Below are positions 1 to 8,696 of a stretch of DNA of 64,000 bases, in pieces. Position numbers and translations under genes: made by a program. A model generated the notes under the pieces. The model saw nothing but the letters and a program-made list of their open reading frames with translations. It was not told where the DNA came from and made no database searches. This stretch comes from an uncultured Lachnospiraceae bacterium (GTDB taxonomy: Bacteria; Bacillota; Clostridia; Lachnospirales; Lachnospiraceae): NCBI GenBank assembly GCA_934339365.1, contig CAKRHW010000004.1, positions 36,983 to 100,982 on the forward strand, given 5' to 3'. The stretch's first letter is position 1. Every line of letters begins with the position of its first letter.

Positions 1-2
1 TG

Positions 3-551
3 CTTGAAAAGACCTGTATGTTTATTATGGAACATGAGTTATGTGAACGTGGATTAGAATTTGTAGATGTGAATTTGTCTACGATTCAGTGTATGCAGAG
101 GGGGTTAGCGGCTAAGATTGAAGCAGTTTTAAAGAAATATCAGATTCCGCCGGAAGTGCTGGTTTTAGAAATTACGGAGAGTGCAGTTATTTCTTCCAAA
201 GACCGTTTACACCGCTTAATGCAACGCTTGTCAGAGCAGGGAGTCCGTTTTTCCATGGATGATTATGGAAGCGGTTATTCGAATTCCGGTTCCATTGTTG
301 ATTTGCAGTTAAAGACGATTAAATTAGATAAATTAATGCTTTGGGACAGCATGGATAACGAACGGGCAAAAGTAATTTATACGAATACCGTTCAGATGTT
401 CCAGAAATTGCAGTTTTTAACGGTTGCTGAGGGTGCTGAAAATGAAGAACAGCTTGCATTTTTAAAGAGTGTTCAGGTGGATTACGTGCAAGGATATTAT
501 TTTAGCAGACCGGTACCCGGACAAAAGATTGTAAGTATGTTTGCGTCTTGA
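3..551 (+). CDS. EAL-domain c-di-GMP phosphodiesterase, 5'-truncated by window
   Basis: This is the C-terminal part of an EAL domain, the family that hydrolyses cyclic di-GMP. The frame is open from the window edge, so the true start lies outside. Visible motifs in order are VNLS, LEITES (metal-binding Glu), DDYGSGYSN (matching the DDFGTGYS loop), IKLDK (catalytic Lys), AEGAENEEQ and QGYYFSRPVP. The first catalytic EAL motif falls before the window, so activity cannot be judged fully, but every residue set that can be seen is conserved. The protein stops at 551, ahead of a separate promoter for the next gene. A GGDEF or sensory domain may precede the visible part. Confidence 0.9.
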   Translation, partial: LEKTCMFIMEHELCERGLEFVDVNLSTIQCMQRGLAAKIEAVLKKYQIPPEVLVLEITESAVISSKDRLHRLMQRLSEQGVRFSMDDYGSGYSNSGSIVDLQLKTIKLDKLMLWDSMDNERAKVIYTNTVQMFQKLQFLTVAEGAENEEQLAFLKSVQVDYVQGYYFSRPVPGQKIVSMFAS

Positions 552-570
552 TAGAAAGCAAAGAAAGGGA

Positions 571-599
571 TTGCGATAAAAAGTAAAAAATGTTAGAAT
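571..599 (+). promoter_or_regulatory. Sigma-A type promoter for the aconitase-family gene
   Basis: TTGCGA at 571-576 and TAGAAT at 594-599 are separated by 17 bases. The element sits between the stop of the EAL gene and the ribosome binding site AGGAGG near 621. It is read by eye only. Confidence 0.5.
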
Positions 600-632
600 A
601 TATCTATATTTTTGATTTTAGGAGGAACTTTC

Positions 633-2918
633 ATGGTTAGAATAAGTGAAAATGGTGCGTATCTTGTGAATGGTACGGACATTGTGGAGTGTAATAATGA
701 AGCGGAAGTTAAAAGTAAGCTTGGAAGTGAATATGTAGAGCCGGCGAAGGCGGCAGAGAATACCATTGCGTATGGAATCTTAAAAGATCATAACACTTCC
801 GGTAATATGGATAAGTTACAGATCAAATTTGATAAACTTACCTCTCATGATATTACATTTGTAGGTATTATTCAGACAGCACGAGCTTCTGGTCTTGAGA
901 AGTTCCCAATTCCATATGTACTTACGAACTGTCACAACTCTTTATGTGCAGTTGGTGGTACAATCAATGAAGATGATCATATGTTTGGACTTACATGTGC
1001 CAAGAAGTATGGCGGAATCTATGTTCCACCTCATCAGGCAGTTATTCATCAGTTTGCCAGAGAGATGCTTGCCGGTGGCGGTAAGATGATTCTTGGTTCA
1101 GACAGCCATACCCGTTATGGTGCACTTGGAACAATGGCGATGGGTGAAGGTGGTCCGGAACTTGTTAAGCAGTTACTGAGCCAGACTTATGATATCAACA
1201 TGCCAGATGTAATTGCCATTTATCTTGATGGAGAGCCAATGAAGGGTGTTGGACCTCAGGACGTTGCACTTGCTATTATTGGTGAAGTATTCGGATGCGG
1301 ATATGTTAAGAATAAGGTAATGGAATTCGTTGGACCTGGTGTGTCTAAGTTAAGTGCTGATTTCAGAATTGGAATCGATGTTATGACAACAGAGACAACT
1401 TGTTTATCTTCTATCTGGCAGACAGACGAAAAGATTAAGGAATTCTATGATATTCATGGAAGAGTAGAAGAATATAAAGAATTAAAACCAGGTAAGGTTG
1501 CTTATTATGATGGCGTTGTTTATGTAGATTTAAGCAAGATTAAGCCAATGATTGCTATGCCTTTCCATCCAAGTAATACTTATACAATCGAAGATGTGAA
1601 TGCGAACCTGGCAGACGTACTTGCAGATGTTGAGAAGAAAGCACTTGTAAGTTTAGATGGACAGGTAGAGTATTCTTTGAAGGATAAAGTCATTGATGGC
1701 AAATTATATGTAGATCAAGGTGTCATTGCAGGATGCGCCGGTGGTGGATTTGAGAATATCTGTGCTGCAGCAGATATTATGAAGGGCAAATATATTGGAT
1801 CAGATGAATTTACTCTGAATGTATATCCGGCATCTACTCCGATTTATATGGAATTAATTAAGAATGGTGCGGCAGCAGCGTTAATGGAGACGGGTGCAAT
1901 TATTAAGACAGCATTCTGTGGACCATGTTTTGGTGCAGGAGATACTCCGGCAAATAATGCATTTTCAATTCGTCATTCTACAAGAAACTTCCCGAACAGA
2001 GAAGGATCGAAGTTACAGAATGGACAGATTGCTTCTGTTGCTCTTATGGATGCACGTTCGATTGCAGCAACTGCAGCAAACAAGGGATTCTTAACACCTG
2101 CAACTGATTTAGATGTAGAATATCAGAATCCGACTTATCATTTTGATGCGAACATTTACAAGAATCGTGTATTTGATTCAAAGGGTGTTGCAGATCCATC
2201 TGTTGAGATTAAGTTTGGACCAAATATTAAAGACTGGCCAGAGATGCCTGCACTTCCAGAGAATTTATTATTGAAGGTAGTATCAGAGATTCATGATCCT
2301 GTTACAACGACAGATGAGTTGATTCCATCAGGAGAGACATCATCATATAGAAGTAATCCATTAGGATTGGCAGAGTTTGCACTTTCAAGAAAGGATCCGG
2401 CATACGTTGGAAGAGCCAAAGAAGTACAGAAGGCTCAGAAGGCAATCGAAGCAGATACATGTCCGGTAGAAGCATTACCAGAATTGAAGCCGGTTATGGA
2501 TACCATCAAGGTTGCTTATCCAGAAGTTAAGCGTAGTAATTTAGGAATTGGTTCTACAATTTATGCTGTAAAACCAGGAGATGGTTCAGCCAGAGAACAG
2601 GCTGCATCTTGCCAGAAGGTTTTAGGCGGATGGGCAAATATTGCACAGGAATATGCAACAAAGAGATATCGTTCGAACTTAATGAACTGGGGAATGCTTC
2701 CATTCTTATATGCAGATGAAAAGCTTCCATTTGCAAATGGCGATTACATTTTTGTACCAGGTATTGCAAAAGCATTAGAGAACAAAGAGTCTGATATTCA
2801 GGCATTTGTAGTAAAAGATGGTTCATTAAATGAAGTACACTTCCAGCTTGGTGAGATGACAGACGATGAAAGAGAAATTATCTTAAAGGGATGTTTAATT
2901 AACTACAATAGAAAGTAA
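633..2918 (+). CDS. Aconitase-family hydratase (YbhJ-like)
   Basis: This is a 761-residue member of the aconitase superfamily, whose enzymes isomerise hydroxy-tricarboxylic acids with a [4Fe-4S] cluster. SDSHT near residue 155 and the cluster motif CGPC near residue 429, followed by FGAGDTPANN, are present, with a further Cys in ETTCLSS. The length and single-chain layout resemble the YbhJ-type hydratases more than classical AcnA or AcnB. I chose ATG 633 because AGGAGG ends six bases before it; an ATG at 612 lies upstream of that site. The gene has its own promoter and a strong terminator and so looks monocistronic. The substrate is uncertain: citrate/isocitrate is possible, but a related hydroxy-acid is equally compatible. 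Confidence 0.85.
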   Translation: MVRISENGAYLVNGTDIVECNNEAEVKSKLGSEYVEPAKAAENTIAYGILKDHNTSGNMDKLQIKFDKLTSHDITFVGIIQTARASGLEKFPIPYVLTNCHNSLCAVGGTINEDDHMFGLTCAKKYGGIYVPPHQAVIHQFAREMLAGGGKMILGSDSHTRYGALGTMAMGEGGPELVKQLLSQTYDINMPDVIAIYLDGEPMKGVGPQDVALAIIGEVFGCGYVKNKVMEFVGPGVSKLSADFRIGIDVMTTETTCLSSIWQTDEKIKEFYDIHGRVEEYKELKPGKVAYYDGVVYVDLSKIKPMIAMPFHPSNTYTIEDVNANLADVLADVEKKALVSLDGQVEYSLKDKVIDGKLYVDQGVIAGCAGGGFENICAAADIMKGKYIGSDEFTLNVYPASTPIYMELIKNGAAAALMETGAIIKTAFCGPCFGAGDTPANNAFSIRHSTRNFPNREGSKLQNGQIASVALMDARSIAATAANKGFLTPATDLDVEYQNPTYHFDANIYKNRVFDSKGVADPSVEIKFGPNIKDWPEMPALPENLLLKVVSEIHDPVTTTDELIPSGETSSYRSNPLGLAEFALSRKDPAYVGRAKEVQKAQKAIEADTCPVEALPELKPVMDTIKVAYPEVKRSNLGIGSTIYAVKPGDGSAREQAASCQKVLGGWANIAQEYATKRYRSNLMNWGMLPFLYADEKLPFANGDYIFVPGIAKALENKESDIQAFVVKDGSLNEVHFQLGEMTDDEREIILKGCLINYNRK

Positions 2919-2931
2919 AAGAAGAATAAAG

Positions 2932-2972
2932 AAGCCATTGCTCCACGAATTGATGTGTAGCAATGGCTTTTT
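2932..2972. terminator. Bidirectional terminator between convergent genes
   Basis: AAGCCATTGCT at 2932-2942 pairs perfectly with AGCAATGGCTT at 2959-2969, followed by a T run. It separates the hydratase gene from the convergent AIM24 gene and can serve both. Confidence 0.85.
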
Positions 2973-3004
2973 GTTTCATAGAAATAAATGATGAAAAATG
3001 AAAA

Positions 3005-3709
3005 TTAATCAATTCCAACCTGAATTCCACCGGAACGCTCAGATGGCTGGATGATGACTGTAACTCCCATATTTCCAGACCACTCAAACTGATAAGATTC
3101 TCCGGAAGCCTGACCGATAAAGGTTTTCCATGAAACATCAGTTGTTACATGAGGGTCGCAATGCCCATTTCCAACCCAGCATACAACTGCATCAGGGTCG
3201 ACAGAGATGGTATTGCCGGATGTAACATTACTTAAGACAAGAGGGTTACCATCAGCCAATACTGCTACATAAGCATTATTACCGGTTGCAGTCAGTGTGG
3301 AAGTGGCAAGCCCCTTTTGTGAAAGAATACCAACTCCAATAAATCGAACACTGTAATCGCAGTCTGGTGTAAAAGCTAAGATATTTTCAGATTCTACAGA
3401 AATAGTTTCTCCAGGCTGAAGATGATAAACAACAACGTGTTGCCCATAGTTAGCATAATAAGTTGTGGAAGGTCCCTGAAATTGTACCTTCATCAGTGGA
3501 AGATTTTCACCGGTCACTCTTCGGGCAAGCTGTCCTAATAAAGCTCTTCCAAATGAATTCTGTGGTCCTAAAAGGACTTTATCAAATTTATAATTTTTTC
3601 CGCCGGCATTATCACCTGCAATAAATGCACCGGCTTTGGCAAACAGTACATCATTTCCGGTACTTGTTACCTTTAATGTAAGTTCGTTGAGTATTTCAAA
3701 AGTTAGCAT
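3005..3709 (-). CDS. AIM24 family protein
   Basis: This 234-residue beta-rich protein matches the AIM24 (DUF124) family. It has the typical N-terminal stretch FAKAGAFIAGDNAGGKNYKF, the central SFGRALLGQLARRVTGENLP and the late VVIQ-like strand. No signal peptide or membrane segment is visible, so it should be cytoplasmic. GAGGAGG precedes the ATG at 3709. It lies just downstream of the TerD gene on the same strand with a 22-base gap, so the two are probably one operon. AIM24-type proteins occur with TerD-type proteins in bacterial stress clusters, but no biochemical activity is established. Family confidence is high and role confidence is low. Confidence 0.85.
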   Translation of the reverse strand: MLTFEILNELTLKVTSTGNDVLFAKAGAFIAGDNAGGKNYKFDKVLLGPQNSFGRALLGQLARRVTGENLPLMKVQFQGPSTTYYANYGQHVVVYHLQPGETISVESENILAFTPDCDYSVRFIGVGILSQKGLATSTLTATGNNAYVAVLADGNPLVLSNVTSGNTISVDPDAVVCWVGNGHCDPHVTTDVSWKTFIGQASGESYQFEWSGNMGVTVIIQPSERSGGIQVGID

Positions 3710-3731
3710 TTTCTTCCTCCTCTTTTTGTAA

Positions 3732-4583
3732 TTATATTACTTCGACACCATATAATTCGCATAATCCTGCTAAATCTCGTGCAACACCATTTCCAATCGC
3801 GTTAAATTTCCAATTTTGATGATGCAGATATAATTCTCCAATCATCATAGAAGTGACATTTGAATAATAATCTGTCATCTGAAAGCTGACAAGTTCCGTA
3901 TGGGTTGTAGAATCCGATATCTGTATGTAGGCGTCTTTTATCATGCTGAAGTTCAATTGTTTTTCAAAAGCTTCGTTGATTGTCAGGACAAAAACAATTT
4001 TAGAAACTTCCGGATTGAGTTTTGATAAATCAATGGTAATACTTTCGCGGGCATCTATTTCATTGTCATGAAAGATGGTGCTAGAATCAGGACTTGTAGT
4101 CTGACCATAAAAAACAAACCAGGAATCTCCGATTACTTTTCCGGTCTGGTTTAGTAGAAATGCGGAAACATCTAAATCACAAGCTGCATTCCGGACGTTC
4201 CATCCAAGAGAAACTTTTAGTCTGCAATTTGGATTGGAAAGAGAAAGTGGTACTCTTTGCCCTTTTTGAACCGGATGCAAAAAAGCAGGAACTGGTTTTT
4301 CCATCATTGTCTGAACCGGAGTGGCAGTCTGAACTGGAGCTGTAGTCTGAACCGGTGGTGTGGTTTGAACCGGAGCGGCAGTTCGAATCGGAGGCGTAGC
4401 CTGAACCGGAGCGGCAGTCCGTATCGGAGGCGTAGCCTGTATCGGAGCAGAGTTCTCATGCTTTTTTGTATTTATAGATTGTAAATACTGGAATGAATGA
4501 GGCTTTTGCACATTTCTTGTATTGAGACTGGTGATTGTTTCTTTTGTAAAAGCACCAGTTGTTTTCATAGGAATCTGAAACAT
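3732..4583 (-). CDS. TerD family protein with Pro/Thr/Gln-rich N-terminal repeats
   Basis: The C-terminal ~170 residues form a TerD domain: GWNVRNAACDLDVSAFLL, a DNEIDARESI Asp-rich calcium-type loop, FVLTINEA, and MMIGELYLH. TerD proteins belong to the tellurite and general stress group and bind calcium. Before the domain lies a low-complexity segment, roughly residues 45-95, of short repeats such as AAPVQATPPIRT and TTPPVQ, likely a flexible spacer. I chose ATG 4583 because GAAAGGAG lies six bases upstream; a longer start at 4613 has no such site. The gene is followed at once by the AIM24 gene. Other Ter genes (TerC, TerB, TerY) are absent from the window, so this is a reduced two-gene version. 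Confidence 0.85.
   Translation of the reverse strand: MFQIPMKTTGAFTKETITSLNTRNVQKPHSFQYLQSINTKKHENSAPIQATPPIRTAAPVQATPPIRTAAPVQTTPPVQTTAPVQTATPVQTMMEKPVPAFLHPVQKGQRVPLSLSNPNCRLKVSLGWNVRNAACDLDVSAFLLNQTGKVIGDSWFVFYGQTTSPDSSTIFHDNEIDARESITIDLSKLNPEVSKIVFVLTINEAFEKQLNFSMIKDAYIQISDSTTHTELVSFQMTDYYSNVTSMMIGELYLHHQNWKFNAIGNGVARDLAGLCELYGVEVI
4295..4450 (-). repeat. Tandem coding repeats in the TerD spacer
   Basis: Degenerate 18-36 base units built on CCGGAGCGGCAGT and CGGAGGCGTAGCC (plus strand) are repeated in register. They encode the PVQ/PIRT/PPVQ spacer of the TerD protein. Their in-frame repetition suggests length can vary between strains by slippage. Confidence 0.6.
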
Positions 4584-4762
4584 AAATTCTCCTTTCAAAA
4601 TATAGGATTGCAAAGCACAGGATAATCTGTATCATCAGGATCTGTGCTGTCATTTTTTAAATGAAGCAATACTTAAAAAAAGTGTACTTGATAGAGAAAG
4701 AAAAGTCAAATAGGGATGGATAAAAAACAGGAAAAAAGAACGAAAAAAATTCAAAAAAAGTA

Positions 4763-4790
4763 TTGATTTTTTCTAGAAAGATGTTATGAT
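4763..4790 (+). promoter_or_regulatory. Sigma-A promoter of the ArsR-type regulator / gal genes
   Basis: TTGATT at 4763-4768 and TATGAT at 4785-4790 are separated by 16 bases and lie 58 bases ahead of the regulator ATG. Confidence 0.6.
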
Positions 4791-4806
4791 TAAGAAAACA
4801 TAAAAC

Positions 4807-4820
4807 TTGAAACAATTCAA
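4807..4820. promoter_or_regulatory. Possible operator overlapping the transcript start
   Basis: TTGAA-ACAA-TTCAA is an inverted repeat placed just after the -10 box, where an ArsR-type repressor could block its own promoter. This is inference from position and symmetry. Confidence 0.35.
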
Positions 4821-4847
4821 TAAAATTGTAACAAAGGAGAAGAGAAG

Positions 4848-5765
4848 ATGGAGAACAAATATACTTTGACATTGGATGATGAAGAACGTGTAGCTGCAAT
4901 TGGCAGAGCGTTATCTGTACCGGTTCGTATTGAGATTTTACGTCTGTTATGCAAGGAAGAATTGAATGTGCAGGAGATTGCAGCAAGAACAGGATTAGCT
5001 GTTTCTTCAGCAGCTTCTCATGTGAAGGCATTAGAGGAAGGAAAGCTGATTGATACAGAATTACGTCCGGCAGTGAGAGGATATATGAAGGTTTGTAAGA
5101 GAGGAGTGGCAGAGATTGCCTTGAACTTCATTACAACCGATGACAAGAAGAAAGAGAAAGTAATCTCTATGCCTGTCGGATATTATACGGATTATAAGGT
5201 TCAGCCGACTTGCGGACTTGCCGGTGAATATGGACCGATTGGTACAGAGGATGAGCCGAAGTCTTACTTCCATCCGGAGAGAGTGAATTCTCAGATCATC
5301 TGGTTTGGTAAGACCGGATATGTGGAATATCGTTTCCCGGTTGATTATTTAGATGGAACAGAGAAGAGAATTGAGATTTCAGCTGAAGTATGTTCAGAGG
5401 CACCGGATTATAAGTTAGATTATCCATCCGATATTACCATGTCGCTGAATGGGAAAGAAGTTGGTACCTTTACCTGTCCGGGAGATTTTGGCGGAAGAAG
5501 AGGAAGACTGAATCCAAGCTGGTGGCCGGATAAGAATACACAATTTGGTCTGAAGAAATGCTGGAAGATTACGAATAAGGGAAGTTATATCGATAATAAG
5601 AAGGTAAGTAAGTTAGGATTAAAGGATTACAAGTTAAAGAAACAGGACTATCTGACTGTCCGCATCGGTGTGAAGGCAGATGCGAAAAATGCCGGAGGAG
5701 TTAATATTTTTGGAGATAAATTTGGAGACTATCCACAGAGTATTGAATTAAAGGTATGCTTTTAA
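4848..5765 (+). CDS. ArsR-type winged-helix regulator with a long C-terminal domain
   Basis: Residues 10-90 form an ArsR-like winged helix: RALSVPVRIEILRLL, then IAARTGLAVSSAASHVKALE as the recognition region, followed by a wing. Unlike typical 90-120-residue ArsR proteins, this one has about 200 more residues with alternating strands and many aromatic residues, suggesting a beta-sandwich ligand or carbohydrate-binding domain. There is no Cys pair for metal sensing. AAAGGAG precedes the ATG. The gene lies 77 bases upstream of galK on the same strand, so control of galactose use is a reasonable inference, with the C-terminal domain as sugar sensor. I do not recognise that domain by name. Confidence 0.75.
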   Translation: MENKYTLTLDDEERVAAIGRALSVPVRIEILRLLCKEELNVQEIAARTGLAVSSAASHVKALEEGKLIDTELRPAVRGYMKVCKRGVAEIALNFITTDDKKKEKVISMPVGYYTDYKVQPTCGLAGEYGPIGTEDEPKSYFHPERVNSQIIWFGKTGYVEYRFPVDYLDGTEKRIEISAEVCSEAPDYKLDYPSDITMSLNGKEVGTFTCPGDFGGRRGRLNPSWWPDKNTQFGLKKCWKITNKGSYIDNKKVSKLGLKDYKLKKQDYLTVRIGVKADAKNAGGVNIFGDKFGDYPQSIELKVCF

Positions 5766-5842
5766 GGATCAGAACAGAATAGAAATAGAAGAGAGCAAAA
5801 TAGAAAGGAATACTAGTTATAGGATATAGGAGGTTTTTTACA

Positions 5843-7024
5843 ATGCGTGAGAGTTTAATACAGGGATTTGCATCAGTTTACGGGAACGAAGAAGGAGCAA
5901 GAATCTTTTTTGCACCGGGAAGAGTGAATTTAATCGGAGAACATACAGATTATAATGGAGGTCATGTTTTTCCATGTGCATTGACAATTGGAACGTATGG
6001 TGTTGCACGAAAGATTGAAGAGAAGGTATTCCGTTTTTATTCATGGAATTTCAAGGAGCTTGGTGTTGTTGAGATTCCAATGGACTCATTGGTTTATCGG
6101 GAAGAAGATGGATGGACTAATTATCCAAAGGGAGTTATTGAAATGTTCCGTCAGGAGGGGATGGCAGTAGACAAGGGATTCGAGATTTTTGTTTATGGAA
6201 ATATTCCGAATCGTTCCGGATTGTCTTCCTCAGCTTCTTTAGAAGTATTAACAGGAGAAGTGTTAAGAGAGTTATATGATTTTGAGATTGATAATCTTCA
6301 TATTGCGTTGCTCGGACAGAAGGCAGAGAATATCTTTAATGGCGTAAATTGCGGAATTATGGATCAGTTTGCAATTGCAATGGGTAAGAAAGATCATGCC
6401 ATCTTTTTGAATACAGCAACATTAGAATGTGAATATGCACCAATTGAGTTAAAGTATCAGAAAATCGTCATTGCATGTACGAATAAGAAACGAGGTCTCG
6501 CAGATTCAAAATATAATGAAAGAAGAGAAGAGTGCGAGGCAGCATTAAAGCAGCTTCAGACGGTCGTAGATGTTGAGACTTTAAGTGATCTTACAAGTGA
6601 GCAGTTTGAACAGTACCAGGATGTAATCAAAGATGAGACACAGAGAAGACGTGCAAGACATGCGGTAAGAGAGAACGAGAGAACCATTCAGGCGGTAAAA
6701 GCATTAAAGGAAAATGATTTGAAAACATTTGGACAGTTAATGAATGAATCGCACTGCTCATTAAGAGATGATTATGAGGTGACAGGAGAAGAGTTAGACA
6801 CATTGGTAGAGAGTGCATGGAAGCAAAAGGGAGTCATTGGTGCAAGAATGACAGGTGCCGGCTTTGGAGGATGTACTGTAAATATCGTAGAAGATAATTG
6901 TATTGAGGAGTTTATTGAAACGGTCGGAAAAGAATATGAACAAAAAATTGGTTATAAGGCTGATTTTTATGTTGTTGAAATTGGAGATGGTCCAAGAGAA
7001 CTGCTTGATCGTGAAAAGTGCTAG
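5843..7024 (+). CDS. galK: Galactokinase
   Basis: This enzyme phosphorylates galactose to galactose-1-phosphate with ATP, the first step of the Leloir pathway. All GHMP-kinase motifs are visible: the galactokinase signature GRVNLIGEHTDYNGG near residue 27, the ATP-binding SGLSSSASLEV near 128, and the C-terminal GARMTGAGFGGC near 334. At 393 residues it has the normal length. ATAGGAGG precedes the ATG. galT follows after a 50-base gap, and the ArsR-type regulator precedes. No galE or mutarotase gene is in the window, so the UDP-galactose 4-epimerase step must be encoded elsewhere. Confidence 0.97.
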   Translation: MRESLIQGFASVYGNEEGARIFFAPGRVNLIGEHTDYNGGHVFPCALTIGTYGVARKIEEKVFRFYSWNFKELGVVEIPMDSLVYREEDGWTNYPKGVIEMFRQEGMAVDKGFEIFVYGNIPNRSGLSSSASLEVLTGEVLRELYDFEIDNLHIALLGQKAENIFNGVNCGIMDQFAIAMGKKDHAIFLNTATLECEYAPIELKYQKIVIACTNKKRGLADSKYNERREECEAALKQLQTVVDVETLSDLTSEQFEQYQDVIKDETQRRRARHAVRENERTIQAVKALKENDLKTFGQLMNESHCSLRDDYEVTGEELDTLVESAWKQKGVIGARMTGAGFGGCTVNIVEDNCIEEFIETVGKEYEQKIGYKADFYVVEIGDGPRELLDREKC

Positions 7025-7074
7025 GAAGTATTATGTAACTGAAAATAACAGATTCGATAACAGGAGAAGGAAAA

Positions 7075-8637
7075 ATGATAGATACATATATTTATGCGCT
7101 TGTAAGATATGGATTACAGAAGAATTTAATAACAGAATTCGACAAAGATTTTACAGTGAATCGAATTTTAGAGATTTTACATCTAGATTCCTATGATTGT
7201 TCTTGTGAAGAGGAGACAGAGAAGCTTTATCAGGAGGGAAAGGGGTATTCCTTAGAGACGATTTTAGACCGTTTAGTAGATTTTGCTTATGAGCATCAGC
7301 TAATAGAAGAAAATACGGTTACTTATCGTGATTTATTTGATACAAAGTTAATGGCAGCATTAATGCCAAGACCATCAGAGGTGTTAGCAGAATTTGAAAG
7401 ATGTTATCAGGAGTCACCGCAAAAGGCTACGGACTATTTTTATCAGTTAAGCCAGGATTCTAATTATATCAGAAGAGACCGGGTAAAAAAGGATGTGAAG
7501 TGGAAATATCAGTCAAAATATGGGGAACTTGATATTACTATTAATCTTTCAAAGCCAGAAAAGGATCCAAAGGCAATTGCGGCAGCAAAAAATGCACCAC
7601 AAAGTAGTTATCCGAAGTGTCTTCTTTGTAAGGAAAATGTAGGGTATGTCGGAAGATTGAATCATCCGGCAAGAGGAAATCACAGAATAATTCCAATTTT
7701 TTTAGAAGATGGCGAATGGGGATTGCAGTATTCCCCATATGTGTATTATAATGAACATTGTATTTGTTTTTGTGGAGAGCATGTTCCGATGCAGATTCAC
7801 AGACAGACATTTCAGAGACTGCTTAGTTTTGTGAAGTTATTTCCACATTACTTTATCGGTTCGAATGCAGATTTGCCGATTGTAGGAGGATCTATCTTAA
7901 GTCACGATCATTTTCAGGGTGGAAGATATGAATTCGCAATGGCTAAGGCAGGCATTTTGAAGCAGATTGTATTCAAAGGTTATGAATCAGTAAAAGCCGG
8001 AATTGTCAAATGGCCGATGTCGGTGATTCGTATTAGTGATAAGAACGCTGAAGTGTTAGTAGAGTTAGCAGATAAGATTTTAAAATGCTGGAGAGCATAC
8101 ACAGATGAAGATGCATTTGTCTATGCAGAGACAGAGGGAGAACCACATAATACCATAACACCGATTGCACGTTTTCGTGATGGAAGATATGAATTAGATC
8201 TTGTGCTTCGGAATAATATTACGACACAGGAGCATCCGCTTGGTGTGTATCACCCACATGAGAAGCTGCATCATATTAAGAAGGAAAATATCGGTCTGAT
8301 TGAAGTTATGGGACTGGCAGTTCTTCCGGCAAGATTGAAACAGGAAATGGAGCTTTTAGCTAAAAAATATATTGCAGGCGAGAATTTAGAAGAAGAGGAA
8401 TGTCTGCAGAAGCATTTAGAGTGGTTTCAGGTTATCCAAAAGACACATAAAGAGCTTGATAGGAATGTTCTGATGCAGGGACGGAATACCGAAAGTGCAG
8501 AAGAGGAAGTGATGAAGGTGTTAAAATCTGAGATTGGTAAGGTATTTGAAGAAGTATTAGAGGATGCAGGTGTATTTAAGTGTAATAAAGAAGGTTTACA
8601 ATTCTTTGAAAGATTTGTAGATGCAGTGAATGGATAG
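7075..8637 (+). CDS. galT: UTP/UDP-glucose--hexose-1-phosphate uridylyltransferase, class II
   Basis: This is class II GalT, the ~500-residue Firmicute form, which moves UMP from UDP-glucose to galactose-1-phosphate. The active-site region SHDHFQGGRYEFAMAK near residues 276-291 carries the conserved His residues. Other class II features are KCLLCKENVGY-type Cys pairs and NHRIIP. It lies downstream of galK on the same strand, as usual in lactobacilli and clostridia. An AGGAG motif precedes the ATG. The length of 520 residues is slightly above the family norm because of an extended C-terminal helical part. Confidence 0.95.
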   Translation: MIDTYIYALVRYGLQKNLITEFDKDFTVNRILEILHLDSYDCSCEEETEKLYQEGKGYSLETILDRLVDFAYEHQLIEENTVTYRDLFDTKLMAALMPRPSEVLAEFERCYQESPQKATDYFYQLSQDSNYIRRDRVKKDVKWKYQSKYGELDITINLSKPEKDPKAIAAAKNAPQSSYPKCLLCKENVGYVGRLNHPARGNHRIIPIFLEDGEWGLQYSPYVYYNEHCICFCGEHVPMQIHRQTFQRLLSFVKLFPHYFIGSNADLPIVGGSILSHDHFQGGRYEFAMAKAGILKQIVFKGYESVKAGIVKWPMSVIRISDKNAEVLVELADKILKCWRAYTDEDAFVYAETEGEPHNTITPIARFRDGRYELDLVLRNNITTQEHPLGVYHPHEKLHHIKKENIGLIEVMGLAVLPARLKQEMELLAKKYIAGENLEEEECLQKHLEWFQVIQKTHKELDRNVLMQGRNTESAEEEVMKVLKSEIGKVFEEVLEDAGVFKCNKEGLQFFERFVDAVNG

Positions 8638-8696
8638 AATCTGCAATCGCTAAGAAAGACAATTTTACGAGGACATATCAGAAGAGGGGGACAGAT

